Shown here: in pieces, positions 34,239 to 47,135 of the stretch | How positions within the stretch are numbered: position 1 is the stretch's first letter | Layout: each line of letters begins with the position of its first letter | Source: Neurospora tetrasperma FGSC 2508 | Taxonomy: Eukaryota > Ascomycota > Sordariomycetes > Sordariales > Sordariaceae | Direction of reading: 5' to 3' | DNA: 64,000 nt | Assembly: GCF_000213175.1 (NCBI RefSeq) | Contig: NW_009799102.1 | Span: forward strand, 900,509 to 964,508 | Made by a program: the position numbers and the translations under genes | Notes under the pieces: generated by a model | What the model was told of the DNA's origin: nothing | Databases searched by the model: none | What the model saw: only the letters and a program-made list of their open reading frames with translations

Positions 34239-36424
34239 AGAGAAGATTACGGATGGTGATTCATGTGTGAGGTCAATCAAGCAAGGGATGCCCACGCAAT
34301 TGTACGGACAGGTTCAGGAAAAGCGCTACATGATGTTTGTTTTACCACCCACCTTCGGGCGGCCAGCTGGTTAACTCGGAATAATACCCCCGGTTAGGTC
34401 ATCTACATAGTCACAAGTTACTGTGCGGGAAAAGGAAAGGGACGCCAGGCTTGGGATCATTTGTTTTTTTAACTTGTTTCTTCATTGTTGTTGTCCATAG
34501 AAGCAAATTTTCATTTTCTTTCATTGCATGGGTTTCTCATTAAAATGTATATGTTACATGTTTGTGTGTGTGTGTGTGTGTGTTTGGGTTTGGGTTTGGG
34601 ATGTCACATTGTCTGATTCCATCAGCATAGTTGGACACAAATTTCGATGTTGTGTATCAAAACACCACATCTTTCCGTATGCAATGGATGAAGTGCAATG
34701 TGTGATAAAAAAAAATAGTTTTAAGCTGTAGGTTTGATGTACGCACCAAGCGAACCTGAACAAGACCCATTAGGAGAAAAAAAAGAAGGCCGATCAGGAT
34801 TATAAAGCGCGCTGTGAAAATCTGTTCTACTTCTTCCTGTCTTGCGAACAGAGTCATTGAGTTCTTTTTCCAAGAAAGAAAAAGAGACAAATCCGACAGG
34901 TGAACATCTTCCCGGCCGAAGCTGGAAAAACGTTACCTGCCTGCAGGCGAAGGGGAAATATGTGAAGAAGAAAAGGAGAGAAAAAGAAGATTCTGAAAAT
35001 TTGCGGATGGATTGGCTCTCTTTTATTCTAAAGCGTGGCTCGTGCGTTGGACCTGGATGTGGGTCGTGCGTCCACACTTGTAACTTTCCTAACTGCGACT
35101 ATGCACGATTGGTGTGTATGTAAGTTACAGTCAATCAGCCGGAACGTACGCCTCTGTAACGACAAGACGTCACTCAGGAATGTAAAGTCGACGTTCCAGA
35201 GTGCCGCAAAGAGAAGGGATAGTTGTATGTCAATCCAAACAATGCTTTGTTTCCATATATAACGACTGGTTTCAGAAAGAAATTAAGCAAATGGAGCTTC
35301 ATCGCAATTGATGAACATGAAGAATTCATGTTGGCTCCTATGTCCACTGCCGTCAAGGTACTCACTCAAGAACACACATGAGGAGTTACCGTACCGAACC
35401 AAACTGGACAGACCAGCCGAGATGTCAATAAGACAACTTCCGGTGTACAAGACGGATGCAACCGCCAGAAGACAGCCAGACACTCGTATCCAACAACCAA
35501 CAATTATATTGTGCGAGGTGCCGAGCTTCAAAGGGTAGGTAGTCTAGGTAAGCTCGGTACCAGGTACCTAGGTATGCTGGGCCCAACATGGAGAAGGTGA
35601 TGGGTGGACATTGATCAAGCGCGGGGTGCAGGGCAGTCAGAAGATGGAATGCCGATCTGCAAGCTGCCAGGTACCTCCAAACCCCAAAGATAGACGAGAC
35701 AGGAAACTGGCTGATGAAGGTTCCCACTGATAGACTTCCATTGGAAACAGGAAGAAGAGATGTCCGTGGGGCTGAGTTTGTTGTGTGAGTGTTTCATATG
35801 ATCTCAACGTCCCGTCAAAGCTCTTTTTATGGAAGTTTTGGAAACGAGTACACGCGTCCCCAAGTGAGTGAAGTACTTACGTACACGCCGAGAATGGAAG
35901 GGTGGAAGCATGAGTGGTGGCCAGGCACAAGAGCCGGACAAGGAAGATGTACCTCAATAATTCGGAGTACACATCACCCCTTGTTTAATTGTTAGCTTGG
36001 TACTGTTAACCCCCATAGAAAAGGACGTGGAGCAAGAACCACGCTAACAATTAAACAAGGGTTGATGTATAAACTTCACTGCAACAAATTCCAGAGACAA
36101 GGGCAAGCATCAGAACCAACGGGCAGATTTTGGAGTCCGGGTCGGTCCCAAAGCGGCAGTTCAGGGCAGTGACACTGACACTGACACTGACAGGCACCCG
36201 GACGCCCACCACGACTCGAACGGAGGACAATCCGCCCTCCCCGTCAGCCCCGGCTTTGCCAGCATTGTTGTCATGTTGTAAATTTCACTCTACCATACAC
36301 GCTAAAAGGATCGCGGACTGGGGAGCCAAAACGCCAACCACACCTTTGGTCTTTTGGCAACCGCTTGGAGATTGACAATAGTGTACTGCACCCTGTCGTC
36401 GCAATTGAACAAGTGGAATTGACC
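34239..36424. other. Intergenic region with a GT run and a foldback element
   Basis: About 2.2 kb with no convincing gene. It contains (GT)n at 34563-34583, a 98-bp foldback element at 35971-36068, and a CTGACA run near 36172-36193. The right end serves as promoter for the golgin gene. Confidence 0.5.
35971..36068. mobile_element. 98-bp foldback (MITE-like) element
   Basis: 26-bp arms, ACATCACCCC-TTGTTTAATT-GTTAGC at 35971-35996 and its reverse complement at 36043-36068, differ at one base. Pairing continues weakly inward (TTGGTACT against AGAACCAC), leaving a ~46-bp centre. The size matches the 98-bp Guest element reported from Neurospora crassa, but I cannot compare the sequences. The flanks do not give a clear target-site duplication. 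Confidence 0.7.
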
Positions 36425-39184
36425 ATGTCGCCCTCGGCGCCGGTCACCAAGGCCGCCCAATCGGCTGGCCAAGGTACGTGACGTTGCCCCGAATCTGGAC
36501 CTCCTCCTGTTACAACCATCCACGCCATCTCCATTCGCTTCTCGCGCCCATGGGGTCCCCCCGCCCAATGTAGTGTACCAATTACCCTGCACAGCACTAG
36601 CTAGCATGGCTGGCCAGAGGACCGGAATGGTACCTAACAGGACAGCTTTCTGAAACGATTTGGGCTCGGGATGGAAATCAAGTACACCCTTCTGATCTCG
36701 TTTTCGACTGACTGACGCCTTGCCATCTGCCGGCAGTCTCGTCGTCACCCGCGCCCTCGCCCGCCAACAAGAGGAAGAAGAATAACAACAACCACAAGAA
36801 GAAGGGCGCCGCCGCCACCAGTAATATCAAGGCGAAGCCGAAGGAGGGCGGCGGGAGCAACACACCAGATGCTGCACCAGATACCGAAGTCCTGTCAGAC
36901 CAACCACCAGCACCACCACCACCACCACCACAAGTAGAGGCAGAAGCAGCGCCAGCGGCTGAAAGAGCAGAGCATACTGAAGAGGAAACTGCTCTGCCTG
37001 TAGAGGAAACCCCGGCCTCCTTGGTATGCGAATACCCCCGACCCACCAACATTTGCTATCGTCGCTCTTTCTTCCCTCACCCCATGTTTCTTTCCAATTG
37101 CCTCCGTCATGTTCAGTTCTCTATTTCTGTCGAAGGACTGTTTGTCATACTAGTTACAGCCGCTTCATTTTCTTATTTGAACGACATTTTCTAATCCCCT
37201 TACTCTAATCATAATGTATTTCGCCGGCTTGAACGCTAACAAAGGACCCCGATTGGGTCTCTACAAGGGTGTACAGAACACATCACCGAAACTCGACCAG
37301 GTGGAAGCACCAGCAGAGGACGAGGACACCGACATAGAGGTACCCGCAACTGTGGCCGACCACTCCGATTCTGAAAACCCACCGCCACCGCCAGACGGGG
37401 ATTCCAATCCGGCCCCGGACCCGGACCCTGAATCCGAGTCGGCATCAGCTGCCAGCCCAGCAGAGGACACGACAGCAACAACACCTGCTGCTGCTGCTGC
37501 TACTGCTACCATCGAGATCAACGGACATGCTCCCGACAGCGCAAACGGTCACATCCCCAATCCCTCTACAACAACAACTGCTCCTACCATGTCTACTACA
37601 ACATCCCCACCGCCGACGGAGGGGTCTCCAGTAACCAACTCTACTGCCGCCGACGAGACACCAGCAACCACCAGCAGCACCACCACCACCAACAATAGCA
37701 CAGAAACCAGCGCCAAGCTTGAAGCCATGTCGCAAGACCGCGAGGCCCTCCGTGCCGAAGTCGAGCAGCTGCGCAAGCAACTCGAGAGCATACAAAGCAC
37801 CCACGACGAAGAAGTGTCCCAGCTTCGGTCCGACCTCGAAGAATCCGAAGCCGCCAAGGAGCACGCCGAGACACAGTACCAGAACCTGCTCGACCGCGTG
37901 GAGAAGATCAAGGAGACCCTCGGCGAGCGCCTCAAACGGGACCGGGCGCGCGTGGAGGAGCTTGAGACAGCCAACGAGGAGCTGCAGCAGGCGGCGCAAA
38001 CCCAGGAGGAGGAGGCCGCCCGGCTGCGCGAGCAGGTGGACGAGCAGGCGCGCGAGATTGACAGCCTGCGCAGCCGGACGAACCTGTCCCAGCAGAACTG
38101 GGGCAAGGAGCGGGAGGACCTCGAGCGCGAGGTGGAACACATCCGATCAGAACTCAAAAAGACGAGCGCCGCCATGGGCGAGTGGGAGGTGATCGCCATG
38201 GAAGAGCGCAGCATGCGCGAGGGCTTGGAGGCCAAGGCGACGGACCTGGAGGAGCAACTGGCCAACGTGCGGGAGGCATACGAGCGCGTCGCGGAGGAGA
38301 GGAATACACAGTCGCAGGCCATTGACGGGCTACAGCGCGCGTTGCAAGAGATTCAGGAGGCGCGCAAGCGCGAGCTGAGGGAGATGGTGGAGTCGAGCGA
38401 GGAGCAGCTGGCGGCGATGAAGAAGCGCGCCGAGGAGGCGGATGCGAAAGCCAAGGAGGCCCAGGATGCCAGGGAGTCACTCCAGAAGGAGATGGAGCGC
38501 ACAGCGCCGTTTGAGAAGGAAGTCAAGGAAAAGAATCTCTTGATTGGCAAGCTGAGGCATGAGGCGATTGTGCTGAATGATCACTTGACCAGGGCGTTGA
38601 AGTACATTAAGAAGATGAAGCCGGAGGAGACCATCGACCGGTATGTTTTGATTGCCCCTTATCCAACAACCTAACTACCGATCACCAAACTAACCCACAC
38701 ACTCACCTTTCATAGACAAATCGTAACCAACCACCTGCTCCAATTCCTCTCCCTCGACCGCTCCGACCCCAAGAAATTCCAAATCCTCCAAGTAATCGCC
38801 GGCCTCCTCAACTGGACCGACGAGCAGCGCGAACAAGCCGGCCTCGCCCGCCCCGGTGGTTCCGGCGGGGGGCTCGGCAGCGCCTCTTCGCTTTTACGGT
38901 TACCCACCTCGCCATTCCACCGGACGCCCAGCTCCCCCTCCTTGAATCACGACTTCTTCTCCGACATGTCTACCCACACCAACAACAGCAGCACCATGTC
39001 TCCCACTGCCGGGTCGGTAAGAGAGGGCAGCACAGGCGGTGGTCGTGAGTCGCTGGCTGATTTGTGGGCTGGGTTTTTGGAACGGAGCGTGGAGGAGGCG
39101 TCGGCGCAGCCGCCAAACAAAAGGAAGGATAGTACGAGTAGTACGGGCACGGGGAATACGGGGAATACGGGGGGTTACGCATAG
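36425..39184 (+). CDS. rud3: Rud3-like golgin with GRAB domain
   Basis: Exons 36425-36473, 36737-37023, ~37268-38640 and 38716-39184 give about 725 residues. The third exon could instead start at 37277 (CAG acceptor); both keep frame and follow a CTAAC branch. The N-terminal ~200 residues are basic, then Pro, Ala and Thr-rich. Residues ~280-560 form a long coiled coil. The end of exon 3 and exon 4 carry the GRIP-related Arf-binding (GRAB) domain: IGKLRHEAIVLNDHLTRALK, DRQIVTNHLLQFLSLDRSD, then KKFQILQVIAGLLNWTDEQR and EQAGL. Rud3-type golgins bind Arf1-GTP at the cis-Golgi and tether ER-derived vesicles. A Ser/Thr-rich tail of ~95 residues follows. An alternative is a generic GRIP golgin, but the WTDEQREQAGL block favours GRAB. 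Confidence 0.9.
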
Positions 39185-39848
39185 GGACCTAAGCTTTAGG
39201 GTCTAGTGGGAGAGGAGGAGGAGCAAGGCGGATGGAGAAACAGCACGGTAGACTCGATGACCATTGGTTCGGGTTGATCAAGGTGCGGCTGACCTGGAGA
39301 AACAAAAAAAGATAGTAAAAGATCTATACGTAACGGTAAATATGTAATATGATGAATGGGAAAGAAGAAATCTGGAAAGCGTTCATCATCAGAGACAGTG
39401 GGGTAGCGCCGTTGGACCGTCTTAGTGTAGAAAGGGAACAACGAACTGAGGAAACGGAAAAGAGGTGGTGGCTAAACAAAACTACATTGGGTATGTAGCG
39501 GAAACTGGTAGTGTCATACTGGATAGGAGTTACAACTAGCGTCAAACCAAAGAGATGTCAACATGCTTCTCCATGTTCTGGGTACTGGTACAATTAGTTA
39601 TGAATAGCCTAGCATTGCCCAAATGCAGCGTAACTGGCTCTAACATAGATCATCCATCAGCTCTTGGGATAAGAACTCGCAGTATCCATCATATAGCATA
39701 CCCACGTAGGCAAAGCACCTTGAATAGAGATCTATAACCGCTCTAGATACCGAATACCATATCCAAAACGCCATGCCAACTAATAAAACATGGTCAACCA
39801 AAACGCAAAACAAAAAAAGCACTGCATCTCGTACCAAAAGCCTCTCAT
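39185..39848. other. Intergenic region between convergent genes
   Basis: A 660-bp spacer with both 3' untranslated regions. No gene, repeat or structure stands out. Confidence 0.6.
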
Positions 39849-41032
39849 CTAATCATCCTTCGACCTTTCTCCACCCCCACCATACATGGCCGCCGAAAAA
39901 GGCGGCAACATGGCCCTCACATAAATTTCCGCATCCCTCTCCACATTCTCAACCACCACCCTCTCCCGCAACGCATCCCTCACCCCCTCCACCACATCCC
40001 TCTCCTCCATGACTTCCCCCATCAGCCTCACCTCATGCTGCCAATACGCATTGCCCCGTGCCCTCAACTCCTCATCCCGACTGATTGTATTCTGCATCAC
40101 GCCCACCGCGTTGACTTTTCCTTTAATCTGCTGCAACTGGCGCACCACGGTTTCCACGCGCTCGGCCGGGCTCGGGTAGTTGACGAACATCCGGTTCGTC
40201 GAACTTAGATACATGAGCGTAGCAAGCAAGCAGTCGAGGAGTGTAAGAACAAGAAAGCGCAGCGATCGTTGTCGCCAGTGGAAGAAATCGATTTCGTATA
40301 ATCGCAGCGCGCGCGCGTTGGTCTGCGGGTTATACGAGCTGACCATGTACACGTCCGCACCCCCGATGACCAGGGAGGCCATGGTCGCGAGGTATCGCCA
40401 TTTAAACCCGTCGCGACCCGTGAATATGCACGAAGTGACGAGGGCGATGACGCCCAGGTTGAAGAGATGCGGGGCAACGATGGAAGGGAGCGCGTAGTAG
40501 AGATACGACTTGGGGTCGTCGGAGGAACAAAAGGGGCATGAGGCCAAGACGTCAGGACCGAATTGTAGGTAGAGCAGACGTGATTGGAGGTTGACGAATT
40601 TGTGACGTAAAGCGTTGTCGGCGGCGGAGGGAGGGCGGATGGAGGCCAGGCGCGTGAAGAGCACGTCGACGGGGATTTGGAGGCGGGATTGCGTGAGGCG
40701 GAAGATGTTCTCGGGGGAGTAGATGGGGAGGAGGGCGAGGGCGACGTAGGCGAGCGAGAGGGAGAGGAGGAGGAGCAGAGCGCGGCGGACGGAGGAGGGA
40801 ACGGGCCGGACCTTGATCGGCCCATAGACGGATTGGGGGCCGCGGCGGAAGTTGCGGTAGAGGCCGAAGGCTTTGGGGAGGAGGACGGGGGCGAAGAAGA
40901 TTGTGAGGGAACGGATTCTGGAGAGGGAGACTTAGTATAAGTTCGTTCAAGATTAATCTGGTTGCTGCAACTTGAGGGAAAGGTAGCTGGTAAACAGAGG
41001 AGAAGCACTCACGTTCCCCAGGGTATCGTCAT
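39849..41032 (-). CDS. Unknown multi-pass membrane protein
   Basis: Exons 41032-41013 and 40917-39849 give 362 residues. The tiny first exon (MTIPWG plus two bases) has a GTGAGT donor; the acceptor is CTCCAG. Membrane segments are likely at ~10-20 (TIFFAPVLL), ~55-75 (ALLLLLSLSLAYVALALLPIY), ~150-170 (PHLFNLGVIALVTSCIF), ~180-195 and ~225-245 (LRFLVLTLLDCLLATLMYL). A conserved-looking stretch LRHKFVNLQSRLLYLQFGPD is followed by CPFC (a CxxC pair) and SYLYYALPSIVAPHLFN. The C-terminal ~110 residues are soluble and helical. No family name can be given with confidence; I believe similar proteins occur across filamentous ascomycetes. Confidence 0.8.
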
Positions 41033-41937
41033 GTTGAAGGATGTCTAATTATTGATGTTATGGATTCTGGATCATGGTACGGATTCAAGAGATAATATGG
41101 ATAGAGACACAAAAATGTTAACCCAAGGTAGTAGGGACCTACACTCTTCAAAGGTGCGTATCCCTTGCTTCAACTCAAACGATTAATGCTTGAAGAAAGA
41201 TGCCAGATGGCGCATCCATTGACGTCGTGAGCGAGGCTGAAAGAGGCAGGCCGGCATGTGTTAGCCGCCGTTTAGGTTGTAGCGGCAGGCAGAAGTGCAT
41301 CCGCTGCAATTTGGCTTGGCAGGTCCAGTGCGTGTGGATCCAAACCACAGGCTCCACCCATCCGTCCCCCACCGCGAAGCCTTCCCTGGGCAGGAAAAAA
41401 AAAAAAAACCTATAAATTTTTGGGCTGGCTGTCTCGTCTTCACCTTCTTCCTCTTTTCCAACAACGCCGGGTCGGATCACCACGCACGACGAGTGGGACT
41501 GTAACGAAGAATCGTGCCCAGTTAGTTCGGGCTTTACCGATGAGGTCTTCTCACCAACATTTGTCATGCGCTGGTCAACCGGCTTACGCGCGAGCATGCG
41601 CATGCGCATCATAAACTTCGTAAACGTTGGCGCTTTCGAAGCTTCGCCGATCTCTCCAATGGTCGTCGAAGTCAAAAAGTACGCCTAAATCAAGCCCAAG
41701 TACTCTGCCAAGAGTCATCTCACGTAGTGTTGCAGTGTTCCAGCTCCGGCAATGAAGAACTTTGCGTCAAATTGATGAGAGACATTCCATTTCGTAAAAG
41801 CCATCGCATCATCAGGCCTTGCTGGCTTTCTCACCAGTCAGCGGCTATAATACATTAATAGTCGTGTATACAATCTTCCTCCCATATGCTGACATAAACC
41901 GCTTCTATTGCTGTATGTTCAAAGTCCATCCTCATCA
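41033..41937. other. Spacer between the membrane-protein gene and get1
   Basis: 900 bp between two minus-strand genes. Only short, GC-driven open frames; an A12 run at about 41395-41407. No gene recognised. Confidence 0.5.
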
Positions 41938-42744
41938 TCACTTGGCTTCCTCGGCCTTGCTGTCACCACCTCCCGCCGCAGGCACCGCCTGCTTCGCCTT
42001 CTGCTTCTCTTGCTGCTTCTGTCTGGCAGCGACAATCAAGCCAACAACCGCCATGACCGTCTCAATGACAAGCTTGATCACACCCGTGCACGCCCACTGC
42101 CACACCACGATGCTGACACTGCCCAGCGGCGCGCGAGGGAACGAGGCGAACCATTCGACGTAGTAGGGGAACCAGCCGTAGGGCAGCCAGAACATGGGCT
42201 CGCGCGAGTACCAGAAAGGCAAAAACCACTGCAAACCCCTTGTAGCTACCACGCGCACAGTCGTGAGAGTGCGATCGAACTTGGTCTTGGCTGCGTCGAG
42301 TTCTTTCTCTGTAGTTGTTCGCATCACATGTCAGCCCACAGCGTTCTGTCTATCTCCTCGAGATTTGACGTCGTTGTCCGGGGGGGTATCCTACTCCTCT
42401 TCTCCAAGTCCTCTAGCAGCTTGTCATGCTGGCGGCGAAGGCGCGCCCACTTGGCGAACTCATCCTGACTGCTGGTGGCGTTGAGCTCGCGGCGGATTGC
42501 AAGATACTCCTTCTGCTTCTTGCGCTGGGCAGCGAACTGGGCCGAAAGGGGAAGCGGGAGAGATAGGGCGATGCGCCACAACTGTGATGGGCAACGCAGT
42601 TAGCTACTCCCGTGGCTCTTTGATAGTCATAGTGGGCATGAGATCAAAAGCACGTACAAGATTGTTGATCGTCGCCGCGCCGATGGTGTTGACAAGCTGG
42701 ACGAATAGCTCGATGACAAAGATGACGACCAGTAGAGACGGCAT
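41938..42744 (-). CDS. get1: GET complex subunit Get1 (WRB family)
   Basis: Exons 42744-42658, 42581-42395 and 42308-41938 give 214 residues. Get1 sits in the ER membrane with Get2 and receives Get3 bringing tail-anchored proteins. The topology fits: a first helix [19 protein letters not shown], then a cytosolic coiled coil (~45-110: [54 protein letters not shown]). Next comes [20 protein letters not shown], and a third hydrophobic segment [19 protein letters not shown]. Intron 1 is GTACGT...CACAG. Intron 2 uses a weaker GTAGGA donor with a GGCTGAC branch and CTACAG acceptor. The divergent gene starts 481 bp away. Confidence 0.93.
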
Positions 42745-43225
42745 CTTGGCGGCGAATGTGAGCTGGCTTCGGTCCGCTGCTGATGGAATCGTGGTGAGAG
42801 ATGCGATCGGCCAGCTCTAGCTGTCGAGTATGCGACCTAGTTCGAGTTGTTGAAGACAGATGGAGGCAGCTCACTGGCTCATGCCACCGCCTTTCCCCCA
42901 AAAGATTGTTGGATCCTATGATCGAAGCTATGACGGAGCTGTCAGAAGGTGCCAGTTGTTCCCTGCAGCTGGAGGACACCTGCACAAAGGGCCTATCGGT
43001 CGCTTATCTCTTCCTGTGATGGTGGGGCGACAGGATGGAATGCGGGAAGGACCTGGAAGCCGCCAAGAAACTGAACTGCCCCTGATGGGATGAGTAGACG
43101 GGTTAGGGTTGGTGACCATCATCTTGGACTTGACCGTCAACAACACATCAGAGCACCACCTTCGACAAGCATTACTAGCTATTGATTAGCTTGTGCCGGA
43201 TCCCTTTCTTACTTTCACTATTACC
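42745..43225. promoter_or_regulatory. Divergent promoter region get1 / PTAR1-like gene
   Basis: A 481-bp spacer between divergent start codons. No TATA box or other motif stands out. Confidence 0.5.
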
Positions 43226-44266
43226 ATGTCCAGAGCACTTGACAAAGCCACCACCTCCGCCTTAAAGGCCGGCAACCCTCAAGCAGCCTACGATTCCATC
43301 TCCTCCGTTCTGGTCTCGCTGCCATCTGACGGCCTTCTCGAGATTGAGATCCTTGGCAAAGAGGTTCCGCTGCCCGAGGGGGCACACGTACTCCAAGATG
43401 GACTTGCGGTAGGAGTGTCGAAGCTTGGTCTCGTTCAAGCATTTCTTGTTGCTAGAAGGATACTCAAAGATCACATCCAAGGCACATCACAAACTGACCA
43501 GGACTTGTCTGCCGCAACAGCAGTCATTCTTCTCATGGATCCAGAGTTCCTCACCGCTGCAAATACGCGGAAACGACTTATCCAGAGACATATGGCAGAG
43601 AGTCAAGGTGGAGATAAACGACTCGAAATCCAGATGGTATTAGACAAGGAAAAGAGGTTTCTCGACAGCTTACTCACAAGTCGACTTCATCGCCACACAA
43701 AGTCACCTACACTGTGGAACCATCGTCGATGGCTAGTTGAGACCTTTGCATCCTCACTAGGAATGTCCGTGGACGTCCCTGGGGATGTCACAAACATCGT
43801 GTTTGTGGCCGGAGAACGACATCCTCAGAACTACTACGCCTGGTGCCACGCTCGAATCCTCACCCATCTGGCAGAGCAACAGGCGGACAACTACGATGAC
43901 TGCCTGAAAGGCCTCCTGGACGCTGTCAAGAAGTGGTGCTTTAGGAACCACACTGACATATCTGGCTGGTCGTTCCTCTTCCACCTGCTGGACCGCTGCT
44001 GTGGAGATGCTAGGATCATATCGTCGACATTTAGCGAAGTTCTCGACATGAGCAGGTCTCTCCGTCTCACCAATGAGTCTGTATGGGTGTTTCTTCGAAC
44101 CCTGGCAGCGTCCGGAATCGTAGACGAGAATGCGCAGGCACAATTCATCACGTTAGGGCAAGAGTTATTGCGAAAAGCATCTGCCGAGCAGCACTCACCC
44201 GACGAGCAAGTGTTGCGGTCGGCATTGGACTGGTACGAGACTTATCGGCGCAGAAGAGACAGCTAG
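43226..44266 (+). CDS. Protein prenyltransferase alpha-repeat protein (PTAR1-like)
   Basis: Single exon, ATG at 43226, 346 residues. The frame is open a little further up (to 43193) but without an ATG. Helical-pair repeats of the prenyltransferase alpha type are visible: LWNHRRWLVETFA (~180), YYAWCHARILTHLAEQ (~217), DISGWSFLFHLLDRC (~255) and VWVFLRTLA (~295). True alpha subunits pair with a beta subunit to farnesylate or geranylgeranylate CaaX proteins. The spacing and the short set of repeats fit the less studied PTAR1/ECM9-like group better than Ram2 or Bet4. Its catalytic role is therefore uncertain. Confidence 0.82.
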   Translation: MSRALDKATTSALKAGNPQAAYDSISSVLVSLPSDGLLEIEILGKEVPLPEGAHVLQDGLAVGVSKLGLVQAFLVARRILKDHIQGTSQTDQDLSAATAVILLMDPEFLTAANTRKRLIQRHMAESQGGDKRLEIQMVLDKEKRFLDSLLTSRLHRHTKSPTLWNHRRWLVETFASSLGMSVDVPGDVTNIVFVAGERHPQNYYAWCHARILTHLAEQQADNYDDCLKGLLDAVKKWCFRNHTDISGWSFLFHLLDRCCGDARIISSTFSEVLDMSRSLRLTNESVWVFLRTLAASGIVDENAQAQFITLGQELLRKASAEQHSPDEQVLRSALDWYETYRRRRDS

Positions 44267-47135
44267 TCGAAGATTCGAGATTTGCATCGTTTCAAAGAGA
44301 AACATAAACGAAACGCCACAGACTTTTCGAAGACATACATCTTCGGCATTTGGCACGTTTTTTCGGCCGTGTGCTGTAGGCTAGCAGCACATCCAGGATC
44401 CAGCAGCAAAGAAATGGCTTACGACTATCGAAAACAAGGAACCTCTAAACGGTAATCCAATGTCTATCACTGCCCAGCTCCGATTTAAAGATGGCTTGTG
44501 GATCCCGCCAAAAGCAGTCGGTCTTCAATGACGGCAAAAATAGAGAGGTTATGGCCGTATGGACCCGAATACCTAGGTCGGTCGAGCGCTGCCACCACTG
44601 CACCTTCCTTATGGCCATGATCCAACTACTCTACCTATAACATCGTCAACAGTCATGACAGAAAAGAAAAACAGAGCCGAAAAGCTTGTCCCCAAAAACC
44701 CGAACCCATGCCGTCTGCCCTGCAGATGTGAAATTAATCTACGTATTTAGAAAGAAAAAAAAAAGCTCGTATGAAGAGAGTCAGGGTATCGCAAACCGAT
44801 AACCGAAGCAATGTCTCGCCCTGTTATCTCGGAACAATACCGTGATAGTAACATGGGGATATATATTCTCCAGAGAGTCGAGACCGGGGAAAACACCCCC
44901 ACGCCCCCCAACGCAATCGGTAGCACAATACATGATACGATTCGCATTGTCAGCTATATCACCAACCGACCAACCACCCAAACAACCAACCAACCGGCCT
45001 TGAGGGTGATTGACCCGCATGTATCAGAACGCAGAAACTCGGGTTCCTCCCCCATTGTTGTGGTATGATTTCGAGACTCGTCATTGTTGCGGGTCGTTGT
45101 CATGAGCCATTGTGTGTAACCACATATAGTTACAGGTGTGGTTTCAGGCTCTCAGCATCCAGTCTCCAGTGAACTTCCGGTTGCAGCGAAGCTCGACCAA
45201 GCGCAAGCAATGTTCATCTGTAAAGTTTCAGATTCAAAGAGAGGGACTGCTCTCTTTGTGACAACATTATTTGCTTCAGAGTCCAGGGAGAAAAATCATA
45301 CCTACCGAAGCTTAAGAAACCTTGGGGATGGGACAACACGACATCTTTGTTTTGTGGTTGTAGAAATGTAGTGTACGGCTTGAGGCGAGGTTTCGTTCGG
45401 CTTCGGCACAAGCGTCCGGTCCGTCAAGGTCACGGATGGCTTAACTCGTCCGAAAGTCCGTCTTGGTTTCCTGATCCCCGGATTTAAAGGGACCAGTGGC
45501 AGTGGGAGCAAATCGAGAACGTCTGCGCTTTCAAGCCTAATTTCGCAACTTGGCACCCGTCGGCTCGGCGTTGTTGTCGCTGTTGTTGTTGTGCGTTGTC
45601 GCTATACTGTACATTGTGGGCCTTCCATTCCCCTGCTCTCTCCCCGGTCCAGTCCCAACCGGCCCTCTTGCCCCCCTTGCTCCCGTGTTGCAGGCACTGG
45701 CTTCCAGCCCCTGTCGTCCCCAAATTGACACCCCGCAGCCTTAGACCCGAAGCGGCCAGCGCATGCTACGCCAACAGCAGCCGCAACGGCAGAGACGAAG
45801 AAGATGAGGCGCAAGAAAGACAAAGGGAGGAAAAGGAGAAATTATACATGATTCAAGACAAGGGAAAAGACATACCAAATTTGGAAACATTGACAAGACG
45901 ATTGCAAGATACGAGATCTGGCAAGCATGATCATCCAGGTTACCGTTGTCATTATCAACAACATGGTCGTCTTCGGTCGTCGTTGGTGTTGTTCACAAGA
46001 GTACCGTTTATAAATCGTCGCCGAAGTTCCCGGAGGGGCGAATGTTGGTGTCCAGACTGGGCTTTCCAGACTCCAGCGGCCAGCCAGACACCAAAACAGT
46101 TCAATTCAGGGTTCCAGGTGGCCCAAGTCATGAAAATGGAAACCCATTTTCTTGCGTTAACTGATCTGACAGGGAGCCGAGTGAGGCGTTCCATCCAGAG
46201 TGGAGGTACGCCGCAGATTGGGTGCAGACGCACAGACCAGAAGATGGAGCCGAAATGGCCTTGTGCCATCTCCACCCGGAGCTTGTTCATCTGTTGTGAT
46301 AAGTCTGGCCAACCGCATCTCGGGACTGGGGGGAGCTTCTCCAGAGAGACAGAGGCTGCGCGCACGATCAGGGAGCAGGGTCCTATCTAAAGAAGCGATC
46401 TTCTTATGAAGATGGAGCCGCGGACCCGCTCGTCGGCAATGAATGACCCTCGCCATGTTCGAGGCCAAGAAAGAATCTTGGATGATGTTGATGTTGTTGA
46501 TGTGAGTGAGTGTCGACTGTCGTTTTCATTTTTATTCCCGCTTACATACTTTCAAGAATCATTCCTTGGCATTTTGTTACGTTGCTTCATTGCGGATTAC
46601 TTGAGGTTCGCTGTCACTACCTACCTACACTACACCCCTTCGTTCTGTACTAGTATTACACCGGCTCGAGAGTTCGGGCGGTACAACAAAGAGGCTACCA
46701 CAACCCCCGAACTAGCGTGACGTCCAGTTGTCCCTCCGGGCTATTGCTACCGAGCAAGTATGTCCATCGCAATTGGGGCTATCTTGTATCTCTGGGTTGT
46801 TTTAGCGTACGGGTAGAACTAGAGGCTCTCTCTCTCCGCACTTCTCGAGACAAAACCAACGGTTTCTTGGACCGAGTCCCTGGAATTTCAAGTAAACAGA
46901 GGGGAGCAAGGTAAGAACATTATCATCGTCAGTAACGATAAGCCCTCGAATTTCCCAACTGAAGGGGTTATATCCGAGTCAAGAGGATCTTCTTTTCCAG
47001 AAACCCCAAAACGCTTGACTGGTTGTGGAAGGAATTGGCAATCCATCGATTGGCTTGGACGGGAATCCTCGTCCACGAGGGATGCAGCCATGTCTCGCTC
47101 GCTTCCCTTTTCGTTGTGGCCTCCCAGGCTCCTCC

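Noticed and set aside
37445-38322. Antisense frames of 231 and 257 codons over the golgin
   Set aside because: Shadow of coiled-coil codons; composition is Ser/Leu/Arg-skewed and without motifs.
45596-46390. 264-codon plus-strand frame in the gene-poor region
   Set aside because: No domain, odd composition, no ATG in good context, and no splice partners.
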